Source of the DNA: JAGFIY01 sp964499285
GTDB taxonomy: Bacteria > Bacteroidota > Ignavibacteria > Ignavibacteriales > Melioribacteraceae
Assembly: GCA_964499285.1 (NCBI GenBank)
Contig: CAZCLA010000001.1
Location: forward strand, 62,001 to 126,000
Direction of reading: 5' to 3'
DNA length: 64,000 nucleotides
Positions 9,348 to 17,684 of this stretch are shown here, piece by piece. Position 1 is the stretch's first letter. The number at the start of each line of letters is the position of its first letter. The notes under the pieces are model-generated. The model searched no databases. It saw only the letters and a program-made list of their open reading frames with translations, and was not told the DNA's origin. The translations under genes and the position numbers were made by a program.

Positions 9348-9773
9348 ATGAAAAACTTCACAACAACATTTCTGATATTCTTGATAATTACAGCAATAGG
9401 TTGTTCTTCCACGAAAGAAAGTACAACAGAAGACAGCAACGAACAAGATATTTATGTGTTTGACGATATCTCGAATTATGACCTTGAAACTGTGGATGAA
9501 AACCAAAATTCTGAGATGGATGAGTCGGAAAAATCAGCGGGAAACTTTATTGTTCAAGTTGGCGCTTTTAGTTCTGAAGAAAGAGCAAAAAGATTTGTTC
9601 TTGAAAATCAGACGAAAACAGATTGGAAGATGAGCATATCTTACAGCAATACAGTGAGGTTGTATGTCGTTCAACTTCCTCCGTTCTCAACAAGGACTGA
9701 AGCGGAAAGAGTAAGAAATATTCTCTGGCAAAATGATGCTTTTCGAGATGCCTTTATTATTACCATTGAATAG
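9348..9773 (+). CDS. SPOR domain-containing lipoprotein
   Basis: With start at ATG 9348 the product is 141 residues: a signal peptide with a lipobox ending AIGC, an acidic low-complexity linker, and a C-terminal SPOR domain starting FIVQVGAFSSEERAKRF. SPOR domains bind denuded glycan strands of peptidoglycan and usually target proteins to the division site. The frame is open back to a TTG at 9330, but that codon sits in the loop of a GC-rich hairpin, so ATG 9348 is preferred although it lacks a clear Shine-Dalgarno site. It stands alone between the lipoprotein and ssb. Confidence 0.85.
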   Translation: MKNFTTTFLIFLIITAIGCSSTKESTTEDSNEQDIYVFDDISNYDLETVDENQNSEMDESEKSAGNFIVQVGAFSSEERAKRFVLENQTKTDWKMSISYSNTVRLYVVQLPPFSTRTEAERVRNILWQNDAFRDAFIITIE

Positions 9774-9782
9774 TTAAGTGTC

Positions 9783-9812
9783 TTGCTTATTTAAATTTAT
9801 TTAGTATTTTAG
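9783..9812 (+). promoter_or_regulatory. Candidate Bacteroidota-type promoter for ssb
   Basis: TTG at 9783-9785 and TATTTTAG at 9105+700 (9805-9812), separated by 19 bases, match the Bacteroidota pattern TTG-N17-23-TAnnTTTG in all but one position of the second box. The start codon of ssb is 39 bases further on, after a perfect AGGAGG site. Pattern match only. Confidence 0.4.
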
Positions 9813-9851
9813 TGTTGCAATTATCATCCAATCAAAATTTAGGAGGTAAAT

Positions 9852-10268
9852 ATGGCTTTTACGTTGAATAAAATAATGATCATTGGTAATCTCGGACAAG
9901 ATGCTGAACACAGATTCACCAATAATAACGTTTCGGTTAGTTCTTACTCTGTTGCAACTCAACACAGTTACAAAGGGAAGGACGATAATTGGGTAAATGA
10001 AACTACGTGGCATAATGTGGTTTCCTTTGGGCTGAGTGATTATTTCAAAGAAGGTCTTAAGAAAGGGAAAAAAGTTTATGTTGAAGGTCGACTTTCAAAA
10101 AGATCTTATCAGGATAAAGAAGGCAACACAAGATACGTTACAGAAATTGTTTCGGAAAAGATTATATTACTTGAAAGCAAAAGCGATAGTTCGGAACAGT
10201 CCGATTTTTCTGACGCTAAAACAAGTTCAGAATCTTCGGCGGTAACGGATGATGATCTACCGTTTTAA
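9852..10268 (+). CDS. ssb: Single-stranded DNA-binding protein
   Basis: A 138-residue SSB. The N-terminal OB fold opens with TLNKIMIIGNLGQDAEHRF and contains the WHNVVSFG and KGKKVYVEGRLSKRSYQDKEG segments typical of the family. A Ser/Asp-rich tail follows and ends in DDDLPF, the acidic tip that recruits replication and repair partners. It binds single-stranded DNA in replication, recombination and repair. ATG 9852 is set by a perfect AGGAGG site at 9841-9846. It is flanked by a candidate promoter upstream and the CorC-like gene 34 bases downstream. Confidence 0.96.
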   Translation: MAFTLNKIMIIGNLGQDAEHRFTNNNVSVSSYSVATQHSYKGKDDNWVNETTWHNVVSFGLSDYFKEGLKKGKKVYVEGRLSKRSYQDKEGNTRYVTEIVSEKIILLESKSDSSEQSDFSDAKTSSESSAVTDDDLPF

Positions 10269-10302
10269 TTGATATTGTAAACAACAGGGGATTAACTAAT
10301 TT

Positions 10303-11592
10303 TTGGAAACTGAGTCGTATTCAAAACTTTTTCTGTTATTTGTATTACTTTTATCATCAGCATTCTTTTCCGGTTCGGAAGTAGCATTATTTTCTATCGA
10401 GAAAAAACGGCTTAAAGAAATAAGTTCTAATAATTTGATGGGTAGATACATTCACCTTTTATTGGAACATCCTCGAAGATTACTCGTAACTATATTATTA
10501 GGAAATACTGTTATCAATGTTGCAGCTTCGATTGTTGCTGTTACTTTAGCAATCGAAATAGCATCTGCTCACGATATTTCGATTGATCTTATACTCATGC
10601 TGCAAATTATTATTTTAACTATTCTAATCCTCATCTTCGGTGAAATCACTCCGAAAATTTATGCTTCCCGTTACCCGGTTCAATTTGCTAAGTTTATTTC
10701 AATACCGCTTTATTGGGTGAGCATTTTGATTTTTCCAATTGCAAAAGTGCTTTCAGATTTGATCAGAATTGTTTTTTCAAGAATAAAACCCGATGCACGC
10801 AAAACAGCAATTTTAAATTCTGAATTGAGCGAATTAGCCGACATAAGTGCTGCCAAAGGAACAATCGTAGAGGATGAACAAGAATTAATTCACGGACTTG
10901 TTTCGTTTAGAGAAGTGATGGCGCGCGAGGTCATGACTCCGCGAGTTGATATTTCGGCAGTTTCTGTCGATACGTCCTTGGAAGGAGTTATGAAAATTAT
11001 TACAGATTCAGGTCATTCAAGGCTCCCGTTGTATGAGGATAATTTAGATAATATCAAAGGAATAATTTATGCAAAAGACTTGCTTAAATTTTTGAGAGAA
11101 AAAGAGCAAGTTCAAAATTTCTCGTTGGTTTCTCTTGCTAGAAATGCAATGTTTGTCCCCGAGACAAAACTTATTAGCGAATTGATGCAGGAATTCCAGA
11201 GTAAAAAACTTCATATGGGTATCGTTGTTGATGAATATGGTGGAACTTCAGGTTTGATTTCACTGGAAGATATACTTGAAGAAATAGTTGGAGAAATAGT
11301 TGACGAATATGATAAAGAAGAAAATCCAATTGTTAAACTTTCTGAAAGATCATATGTGGTGCTGGGAAAAGTAGATATTGATGAAATTAATGAACTTCTT
11401 GAAACTGACCTCTCATCTGAAAATGACGATTATGAAACTATTGGAGGATTTATTTTTAATCAGGCAGGTACAATTCCGGCGGAAAATTATAACTTTGTTT
11501 TTGATAGATTTAGATTCACCGTGAAGAAATTGGAAAACAAAAGGATATATTCTGTTCAGATTGATATTATTGATCAACCGGACGAGGAATGA
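10303..11592 (+). CDS. CNNM/CorC-type hemolysin family protein (DUF21, CBS pair, CorC_HlyC)
   Basis: A 429-residue inner-membrane protein: a DUF21 domain with about four helices in residues 1-150 (SAFFSGSEVALFSIEKKRLKE), two CBS domains at roughly 200-325 (VMTPRVDISAVS, SRLPLYEDNLDNIKGI, VDEYGGTSGLISLEDILEEIVGEI), and a C-terminal CorC_HlyC domain. Relatives affect magnesium or cobalt export and were once called hemolysins. The start is TTG 10303, with the AGGGG of ACAGGGG upstream. The last codons overlap the next gene by 4 bases (ATGA), the beginning of a chain of overlapping genes running to acpS. Confidence 0.9.
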   Translation: METESYSKLFLLFVLLLSSAFFSGSEVALFSIEKKRLKEISSNNLMGRYIHLLLEHPRRLLVTILLGNTVINVAASIVAVTLAIEIASAHDISIDLILMLQIIILTILILIFGEITPKIYASRYPVQFAKFISIPLYWVSILIFPIAKVLSDLIRIVFSRIKPDARKTAILNSELSELADISAAKGTIVEDEQELIHGLVSFREVMAREVMTPRVDISAVSVDTSLEGVMKIITDSGHSRLPLYEDNLDNIKGIIYAKDLLKFLREKEQVQNFSLVSLARNAMFVPETKLISELMQEFQSKKLHMGIVVDEYGGTSGLISLEDILEEIVGEIVDEYDKEENPIVKLSERSYVVLGKVDIDEINELLETDLSSENDDYETIGGFIFNQAGTIPAENYNFVFDRFRFTVKKLENKRIYSVQIDIIDQPDEE

Positions 11593-11960
11593 GAAGGGGA
11601 TGCCTATTAAAATTTTTACTTCTAATTCCGGTTCTGATTGGTGTTATCTATTATGTCGGCGGTAAGTACGGCAAAAAAGTCGCAGATAAAGCGTTAATAA
11701 AGTTTGAGGAAGTATTTAATAATTATTTAGAAGATCATAAACTAAAAATTACTGAAAACGAGTATTTTGATTCAGTTAGGGTATTTGTCGGTGATTATTT
11801 AGGAGGGCTTTCCGAGAATGAATTGAAATCTGTCAAATCGGGGAAGGATGAAATGATAGAATTTGTTAAAGATAAATTGTCGGATGTATCGTTTGACAGT
11901 CTTGATTTTACTGAAATAAAAGAGAAATTTCGAAACTATGGAAGATCAAAAGAAAACTGA
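11589..11960 (+). CDS. Hypothetical membrane-anchored protein
   Basis: I do not recognise this 123-residue protein. It has one N-terminal hydrophobic segment (about residues 6-24, LKFLLLIPVLIGVIYYVGG) preceded by Arg residues, so it is probably anchored in the inner membrane with a periplasmic, charged, likely helical domain of about 95 residues. It overlaps the CorC-like gene by 4 bases and the MCE gene by 23, so it is translated together with both. The position just before an MCE protein suggests a role at the inner membrane, possibly in lipid transport, but this is inference from location only. Confidence 0.75.
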   Translation: MRRGCLLKFLLLIPVLIGVIYYVGGKYGKKVADKALIKFEEVFNNYLEDHKLKITENEYFDSVRVFVGDYLGGLSENELKSVKSGKDEMIEFVKDKLSDVSFDSLDFTEIKEKFRNYGRSKEN

Positions 11961-12846
11961 GATTAAGGTCGGTATTACCGTAATAGCGGGTATAATTGTT
12001 TTTGTCCTCGTTTTAATGTGGGCAAAGAATGTATCGATATTTGCCGATAAACAGCATGTAAAAATTGAATTTCCCCAAGCCTCCGGTTTAGAGATTGGTG
12101 ATCTCGTCACGGTGTATGGAGTAAGAAGCGGTTACGTCGAAGATATTGAGCTTAGTGATGCTGGTGTTTTAGTATCAATTAGTGTCGGTGAAAATATAAA
12201 ACTTAAATCTGATGCAATTTTTTCGATAACAATGCTTGATTTAATGGGAGGAAAAAAAGTTGAGATTGCACCGGGTATTTCAACTCAGCCTCTTGATTAT
12301 GCAAAAATCCATAATGGTTATTTTCACGGTGATATAACTAGTGTAATGAATTTATTTCAAAATGTTGAAGCAGATTTAGTAAGTGTTATAAAAGAGGTTA
12401 AAACTGCTCTTGAAGGAGTTAATGCCTTGCTTGCCGACGGAAAACTTGGTAAAAATATAAATGATAATTTAGTTGAAGTGTCGAACCTTGTTTCAAACTT
12501 AAATGGAGTAATTGCAGAAAATAAAAACGAGTTGAGCGATCTTATAAAAAATGGAAATAAATTATCAATTTCCGCAACGGAATTAATAGATCAAAATAGA
12601 GATCAAATAGATTCGTTATTAATATCAATGAATCAAACAACCTCCAGCCTCGATGCATTAATAATAAATGCCGATGATATTATTGCCGAAACCAAGTCAT
12701 CAAATAATAACCTTGGCAAAATACTTTATAATGATTCACTTCTAGTGGATCTTAAAAATATGCTCAATCAAACAAATTCGTTGTTGAAAATCGTGCTCGA
12801 GCAGTTAAAGGGGGATGGTTTAAATGTCGATGCGAACATTTTTTAG
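11938..12846 (+). CDS. MCE family (MlaD-like) protein
   Basis: A 302-residue protein: an N-terminal membrane helix (about residues 12-28), then a single MCE domain (roughly 38-115, including IEFPQASGLEIGDLVTVYGVRSGYV and MLDLMGGKKVEI), then a long helical region. MCE proteins form hexameric rings that bind lipid between inner and outer membrane and work with an MlaE permease and MlaF ATPase. Neither partner is next to it here. It overlaps its upstream and downstream neighbours by 23 bases each. Confidence 0.9.
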   Translation: MEDQKKTEIKVGITVIAGIIVFVLVLMWAKNVSIFADKQHVKIEFPQASGLEIGDLVTVYGVRSGYVEDIELSDAGVLVSISVGENIKLKSDAIFSITMLDLMGGKKVEIAPGISTQPLDYAKIHNGYFHGDITSVMNLFQNVEADLVSVIKEVKTALEGVNALLADGKLGKNINDNLVEVSNLVSNLNGVIAENKNELSDLIKNGNKLSISATELIDQNRDQIDSLLISMNQTTSSLDALIINADDIIAETKSSNNNLGKILYNDSLLVDLKNMLNQTNSLLKIVLEQLKGDGLNVDANIF

Positions 12847-14512
12847 TTTTCTTCTCTTCCTTAATATTACAACCCAAGTTTCGTTGATAGCTGAATATCC
12901 CGTATCCGGTCAGAATGGAATGGTGGTTTCTGCACATCGAATTGCTTCTGAAGTTGGAATACAAATACTTAAAAATGGCGGTAATGCCGTTGATGCTGCA
13001 GTCGGCGTTGGCTTTGCACTTGCGGTCGTTTATCCGTATGCCGGAAATATTGGCGGCGGTGGTTTCATGGTAATGCATTTCAGCGATGGGACTAACACAT
13101 CGGTGGATTTTAGAGAAACGGCACCGCAATCTTCTAATAGCAAAATGTATTTGGATGAAAAGGGAGAATATCTTCCTTCCCTTAGCAGAGAAGGGATGAA
13201 ATCCGTCGGAATTCCCGGATCAGTTGCCGGACTTTATTATGCGCATCATAAATTTGGTAAACTTAGCTTTGAGGAAGTTATTTCACCCGCGATCAATTTG
13301 GCAAGGAACGGATTTGAACTGGAATATCATCAAACTCAATTGTTGAATCTTTTCTATGATGAATTTTGCAAGTACAAATCATCAAAAAAAATATTTACAA
13401 ACGACGGCAGCAAATTTAGAACCGGTGATTTGTTGATTCAAAAAGACTTGGCAGCCACATTAAATCTGATAATGTTAAATGGTCCTGAGGGATTTTATCG
13501 AGGTGAAACAGCAGACAAAATTGTAAATATGTCGCAGGAGTATGGAGGCAGAATCACACTTGAGGATTTGGAAAAATATTCTCCGATTGAACGAGAAGTG
13601 TTGAAAGGCAGCTTTAATGATTATGACATAATAGGAATGCCGCCGCCTTCATCCGGTGGAATCGCTGTGATTCAATCATTAAATATTTATGAGAATTTTG
13701 ATTTTACAAAGCAGCAATGGGGAAGTTCAACATACACCCATTATTTAGCAGAGATTTTCAAACGAATATTTGCCGACCGTTCAAAACACATTGGCGATCC
13801 GGAATATTATAATGTTCCCGTAGATGTTTTGATTTCAAAAGAATACGCAAAAATTATTTTTGACGAAATAAGTGATACAGCCGCTTCTGCTGAAACAATA
13901 AATCCCGGAACTTTTACAGAAATTGAATCCGAAGAAACAACTCATTACAGTGTAATAGATTCGGAAGGTAATGCAGTGAGCGTCACCACTACCATCAACT
14001 CAGCATACGGAAACAAAATTGTATGTGAAGGAGCTGGCTTTTTGTTCAATAATGAAATGGATGATTTCAGTTCCAAACCGGGAGAACCGAATCAATTTGG
14101 TTTAGTCGGAAGTGAAGCTAATAAAATTGAACCGGGTAAGCGCATGCTTAGTTCAATGAGTCCTACGATCGTATTAAAGAACGATCGACCTATTTTAATT
14201 TTAGGTGCTCCGGGGGGATCAACAATAATTACATCAGTCATTCAAGTTTTAATTAATGTGCTCTATTTCGGAATGGATATTAAGCAAGCTGTAAATGCTC
14301 CAAGAATTCATCATCAATGGAAACCTGATCGACTAGATTATGAAAATTTCGGTCTTTCGGATGATGTGATTTCTAATCTGATAAAAAGAAAACACAAGAT
14401 AGGGGTTGAAAGAATTGTGGGCAGAGTGCAGGCTATTTTTGTTGATCAAGAGCAAAATGTGTATTTTGGAGCTTCGGATAAAAGAGGATTTGGGTCAGCT
14501 ATAGGATATTAA
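12824..14512 (+). CDS. ggt: Gamma-glutamyltransferase
   Basis: A 562-residue secreted gamma-glutamyltranspeptidase, which cleaves or transfers the gamma-glutamyl group of glutathione and related compounds. An N-terminal signal peptide (about 1-22) is followed by the large-subunit region (MVVSAHRIASEVGIQILKNGGNAVDAAV). The autocleavage and catalytic threonine is the first Thr of ETTHYSV, residue 372. The small subunit carries the GPG-type loop as LGAPGGSTI. Length and motifs are complete. The start overlaps the MCE gene by 23 bases, and acpS begins immediately after the stop, so expression is coupled although the functions appear unrelated. Confidence 0.95.
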   Translation: MSMRTFFSFLLFLNITTQVSLIAEYPVSGQNGMVVSAHRIASEVGIQILKNGGNAVDAAVGVGFALAVVYPYAGNIGGGGFMVMHFSDGTNTSVDFRETAPQSSNSKMYLDEKGEYLPSLSREGMKSVGIPGSVAGLYYAHHKFGKLSFEEVISPAINLARNGFELEYHQTQLLNLFYDEFCKYKSSKKIFTNDGSKFRTGDLLIQKDLAATLNLIMLNGPEGFYRGETADKIVNMSQEYGGRITLEDLEKYSPIEREVLKGSFNDYDIIGMPPPSSGGIAVIQSLNIYENFDFTKQQWGSSTYTHYLAEIFKRIFADRSKHIGDPEYYNVPVDVLISKEYAKIIFDEISDTAASAETINPGTFTEIESEETTHYSVIDSEGNAVSVTTTINSAYGNKIVCEGAGFLFNNEMDDFSSKPGEPNQFGLVGSEANKIEPGKRMLSSMSPTIVLKNDRPILILGAPGGSTIITSVIQVLINVLYFGMDIKQAVNAPRIHHQWKPDRLDYENFGLSDDVISNLIKRKHKIGVERIVGRVQAIFVDQEQNVYFGASDKRGFGSAIGY

Positions 14513-14902
14513 ATGATATTTGGAATAGGTATTGACATAATTGAAATTGAGAGAATTAAGAGAAGCGTTGAAAAGTTCGGCGATCTTTTCCTTAACAAAA
14601 TCTTTACAGAAAATGAACTAAATTACTGTTTAAGTAAAAAAAATAAGTTTCAACATCTAGCTGCAAGATTTGCAGCAAAAGAAGCTATTGCAAAATCCCT
14701 AGCTACAGGCTGGAGTAAAGGTTTTAGATGGAAAGATATTGATATTGTAAACGAAAAAAACGGACTCCCAAAAGTAAACTTGCGTGGAAAAATGAGTGAA
14801 TTTTTAGGTAAAGAAAAATCTCTCAAAATCACTATGAGCCATTCGGAAAATTACGTTACATGTTTTGCCATAATTTATTCAAACGGCACCAAAAGTAACT
14901 AA
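14513..14902 (+). CDS. acpS: Holo-[acyl-carrier-protein] synthase
   Basis: A 129-residue phosphopantetheinyl transferase of the AcpS type, which moves the 4-phosphopantetheine arm from CoA to the serine of ACP. Both signature motifs are present: GIDIIEIERI at residues 5-14 with the Mg-binding Asp, and FAAKEAIAKSL near 52-62 with the second Glu. ATG 14513 directly follows the ggt stop with no gap. Its substrate ACP is probably that encoded at 47599. The gene ends an overlapping run that began with the CorC-like protein. Confidence 0.94.
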   Translation: MIFGIGIDIIEIERIKRSVEKFGDLFLNKIFTENELNYCLSKKNKFQHLAARFAAKEAIAKSLATGWSKGFRWKDIDIVNEKNGLPKVNLRGKMSEFLGKEKSLKITMSHSENYVTCFAIIYSNGTKSN

Positions 14903-14985
14903 TCAGCTGCTTCTCTCTTTCTGCATAGAAAATTGAACCTATTTTCATTAAATTTTATGATTAAAAAGGACGAAAGGACTTCATT

Positions 14986-16083
14986 TTGAACGAGAATAGA
15001 GTTATTGTGGCAATGAGCGGCGGAGTTGATTCTTCCGTTGCAGCCGCACTGCTAAAAAAAGAAGGATACGATGTTATAGGGATAACGATGAAAACGTGGG
15101 GATTCATGGAGGTTGGCGGAGCGCCCAAGCATGAGTCGGGCTGCTGTTCGCTTGATGCGATATTCGATGCAAAAAATGTAGCAAATTTACTTGATTTTCC
15201 TCATTATACCGTTGATTTTACTAAATCGTTCGAAAAAGCCGTAATCGAAAATTTTATTGATGAATATCTTAGCGGCAGAACGCCAAATCCATGTGTTGTC
15301 TGCAACCGCGAAATAAAGTGGGATGAACTTTTAATGAAAGCCGATGATCTTGATGCAAAATATATTGCTACCGGCCATTATGCATCAATTGATTATTATG
15401 AAAAAACTAGAAGATTTAGGATAAAAAATTCTTTCGATAACAGGAAAGATCAAACTTATGCCCTATGGGGATTGACTCAAGAAAGTTTAAGCCGGACGTT
15501 GCTCCCTCTCGGGAATTTCAAAAAAGATGAGGTAAGAAAATTGGCAGGTGAATTCGGATTAAAAACAGCTAATAAGCCAGACAGCCAGGAAATTTGTTTT
15601 GTAGCTGATAACAATTATGAAAGATTTTTACGCGAACGAATTCCCGAACAGATTGAGGGAATAGAAAACGGTGATTTTATTTATAAAGGCGAAAAGGTAG
15701 GCACGCATAAAGGAATTCCTTTTTATACAGTTGGACAGCGGCGAGGTCTTGGAGTCGCGTTGGGACATCCGACTTATGTCAAAGAAATTGATGTTGAGAA
15801 CAATAATATAATTCTTGGTGATAAAGAAGACTTGCTAGAAACCGAACTTCATGCCGAGGATATAAATTATGTCTCTGTGGAGAAATTAAACTCAGGTGAT
15901 GTGGTAACTGCAAAAATACGTTATTCTGATAAGGGAAGTTTTGCAGTGATAAAATCATCGGATAAAAATTCGATTAGAATTTCTTTTGCCGAGCCAAAAA
16001 GTGCTATAACACCGGGTCAATCGATGGTTCTTTATGATGAAAACGGTTATGTTTTAGCAGGCGGAATTATTTCAAAATTATAA
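14986..16083 (+). CDS. mnmA: tRNA-specific 2-thiouridylase MnmA
   Basis: A 365-residue enzyme that installs sulfur at C2 of wobble uridine in Lys, Glu and Gln tRNAs. The PP-loop SGGVDSS is at residues 11-17. The catalytic cysteine pair is in NPCVVC (Cys103) and EICFV (Cys204). The GQRRGLG motif and C-terminal beta-barrel are present. It starts with TTG 14986, and AAGGAC upstream serves as the ribosome site. There is an 83-base gap from acpS with no recognisable RNA or terminator. Confidence 0.95.
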   Translation: MNENRVIVAMSGGVDSSVAAALLKKEGYDVIGITMKTWGFMEVGGAPKHESGCCSLDAIFDAKNVANLLDFPHYTVDFTKSFEKAVIENFIDEYLSGRTPNPCVVCNREIKWDELLMKADDLDAKYIATGHYASIDYYEKTRRFRIKNSFDNRKDQTYALWGLTQESLSRTLLPLGNFKKDEVRKLAGEFGLKTANKPDSQEICFVADNNYERFLRERIPEQIEGIENGDFIYKGEKVGTHKGIPFYTVGQRRGLGVALGHPTYVKEIDVENNNIILGDKEDLLETELHAEDINYVSVEKLNSGDVVTAKIRYSDKGSFAVIKSSDKNSIRISFAEPKSAITPGQSMVLYDENGYVLAGGIISKL

Positions 16084-16135
16084 TACACATTCGGAGGAAG
16101 TCTTCGGGAATCATATTCATCGAAACGGGAAGTTA

Positions 16136-16633
16136 AATGCGAAGGTTCTTTTATTAAATCAAAGCTATGAACCCTTAACGATTTGCACTGTTAAAAAAGC
16201 ACTGATATTACTCTTTCTGGAAAAAGCCGAACTAGTATCTCAAAGGGAAGATGTATTTATAAACTCGGTCAGTAGCAAGTATCCTTGGCCAAGTGTAATT
16301 CGACTTTCCAGATTTATTCGTGTGCCGTACAAAAAGATAATTCTTACACGAAAAAATATTCTGAAACGTGATAATCATAAGTGCGCTTACTGCGGACGGG
16401 GCGATCTTCCATTAACCGTGGATCACGTAATACCAAGAGCTAGCGGCGGAGAGGATACTTGGGAAAATCTTGTTGCTGCTTGTTTGCCTTGCAACAATAA
16501 AAAGGGTAATAGAACTCCGGATGAAGCGAACTTGAAAATGAAATCGCAGCCCTTTAAACCAGATCATATTAGCTATATTAAAAGCAGTGCCGGTAGAATT
16601 GATAAAGAATGGAAAACGTTTCTGTTTCATTAA
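16136..16633 (+). CDS. HNH endonuclease, 5-prime end without a recognisable start codon
   Basis: The frame encodes a full-length stand-alone HNH protein of about 165 residues: an N-terminal part readable as NAKVLLLNQSYEPLTIC, then the zinc-bound HNH fold with CAYCG, VDHVIPRASGG, WENLVAACLPCN and KGNRTP. No ATG, GTG or TTG occurs in frame upstream of GTG 16322, and that GTG would remove the conserved first 62 residues. The frame stays open back to 16058. An out-of-frame ATG at 16137, 4 bases after GGGAAG, would fit if one base were missing just after it. It may be a sequencing indel, a decayed start or a non-standard start. Such genes are common in Bacteroidota; the target is unknown. Confidence 0.8.
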   Translation, partial: NAKVLLLNQSYEPLTICTVKKALILLFLEKAELVSQREDVFINSVSSKYPWPSVIRLSRFIRVPYKKIILTRKNILKRDNHKCAYCGRGDLPLTVDHVIPRASGGEDTWENLVAACLPCNNKKGNRTPDEANLKMKSQPFKPDHISYIKSSAGRIDKEWKTFLFH

Positions 16634-16703
16634 AATTGACCACTCACACTGAGTAATAATTTCATTATCTTTACAACTTATTTTGGAGAATCCTCAGGAA
16701 ATT

Positions 16704-17684
16704 ATGAGTAAAAAGAGAATACTTAGCGGTATGCGCCCGACCGGAAAACTTCACATCGGTCATCTTGTCGGAGCGTTGGAAAATTGGGTAGAGCTGCAGG
16801 ATAAATATGAAAATTTTCATTTAATTGCAGATTACCATGTACTTACCACCGATTTGAAGACCGATTCCGTTTACGAAAACACAATTCAAATGCTTATAGA
16901 TTGGTTATCCGCCGGGTTGGATCCTGTTAAAAGTCCAATGTTTCGTCAATCTCAGATAAAAGAGCACACTGAACTCTTCTTGATCTTTACTATGTTGATT
17001 ACATCGGCAAGATTGGAAAGAAATCCTACTGTTAAAGATCAAGTGCGAGATCTTAATATTGAGAACATAACTTTTGGGCATCTCGGTTATCCAGTACTTC
17101 AAGCTGCCGATATTTTGCTTTATCGTGGCGATGCTGTTCCCGTGGGCGAAGATCAAGTTCCTCATATCGAAATTGCAAGAGAAATCGGGAGGAGATTTAA
17201 TAATGTTTACGGTGAGGTATTTCCGGAGCCTGAACCGAAACTTACTAAATTTGCCAGACTACCCGGTCTTGACGGAAACGCTAAAATGAGTAAATCTTTA
17301 AACAATACAATTTTGTTAGCTGACGATTCAGAAACCGTTAATCAAAAACTTAGAAAAGCAGTCACAGATCCGCTTAAGATTAGAAAGAATGATCCAGGCA
17401 GACCCGAAGTATGTCTTGTTTTTACTTATCATAAAAAGTTTAATCCGGAAAAGGTTGACGAAATTGAAAAAGGATGTAGATCTGGTGAGCTTGGATGTGT
17501 TGATTGTAAACTTAAATGTGGGATGGCAATAAATAATTACCTTGATCCGATCCGTAATAAAAGAAGTTATTACGAGCAAAACATCAACGAGGTAAAAGAC
17601 ATACTGCTAGACGGTGAAAAACGTGCAAGAAAAGAAGCAGATGCGACAATGCATTTAGTTAGAGAAAAAATGAAATTTGGTTGA
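16704..17684 (+). CDS. trpS: Tryptophanyl-tRNA synthetase, predicted [4Fe-4S] type
   Basis: A 326-residue class Ic synthetase that joins Trp to tRNA-Trp. The HIGH motif is GKLHIGH (residues 14-20) and the KMSKS motif is intact at 194-198. The C-terminal domain has Cys237-x20-Cys258-x6-Cys265-x2-Cys268, plus Cys272, closely matching the C-x22-C-x6-C-x2-C iron-sulfur motif known from Thermotoga TrpRS near the anticodon-binding region. The start is placed at ATG 16704 after AGGAA; the frame is open from TTG 16683, but those seven extra residues do not look native. The stop overlaps the scpA start. Confidence 0.95.
   Translation: MSKKRILSGMRPTGKLHIGHLVGALENWVELQDKYENFHLIADYHVLTTDLKTDSVYENTIQMLIDWLSAGLDPVKSPMFRQSQIKEHTELFLIFTMLITSARLERNPTVKDQVRDLNIENITFGHLGYPVLQAADILLYRGDAVPVGEDQVPHIEIAREIGRRFNNVYGEVFPEPEPKLTKFARLPGLDGNAKMSKSLNNTILLADDSETVNQKLRKAVTDPLKIRKNDPGRPEVCLVFTYHKKFNPEKVDEIEKGCRSGELGCVDCKLKCGMAINNYLDPIRNKRSYYEQNINEVKDILLDGEKRARKEADATMHLVREKMKFG

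Noticed and set aside
11938..12846. Equal 23-base overlaps at both ends of the MCE gene as a possible duplicated junction
   Set aside because: The two overlap sequences are different, so the equal length is coincidence.
12764..13129. 121-codon minus-strand ORF opposite the ggt start
   Set aside because: Antisense shadow of ggt with Cys/His-rich composition typical of reverse reading; no start signal.
16084..16633. Homing endonuclease or mobile element between mnmA and trpS
   Set aside because: The protein is a stand-alone HNH type common in Bacteroidota, no host gene is split, and no terminal repeats were seen.
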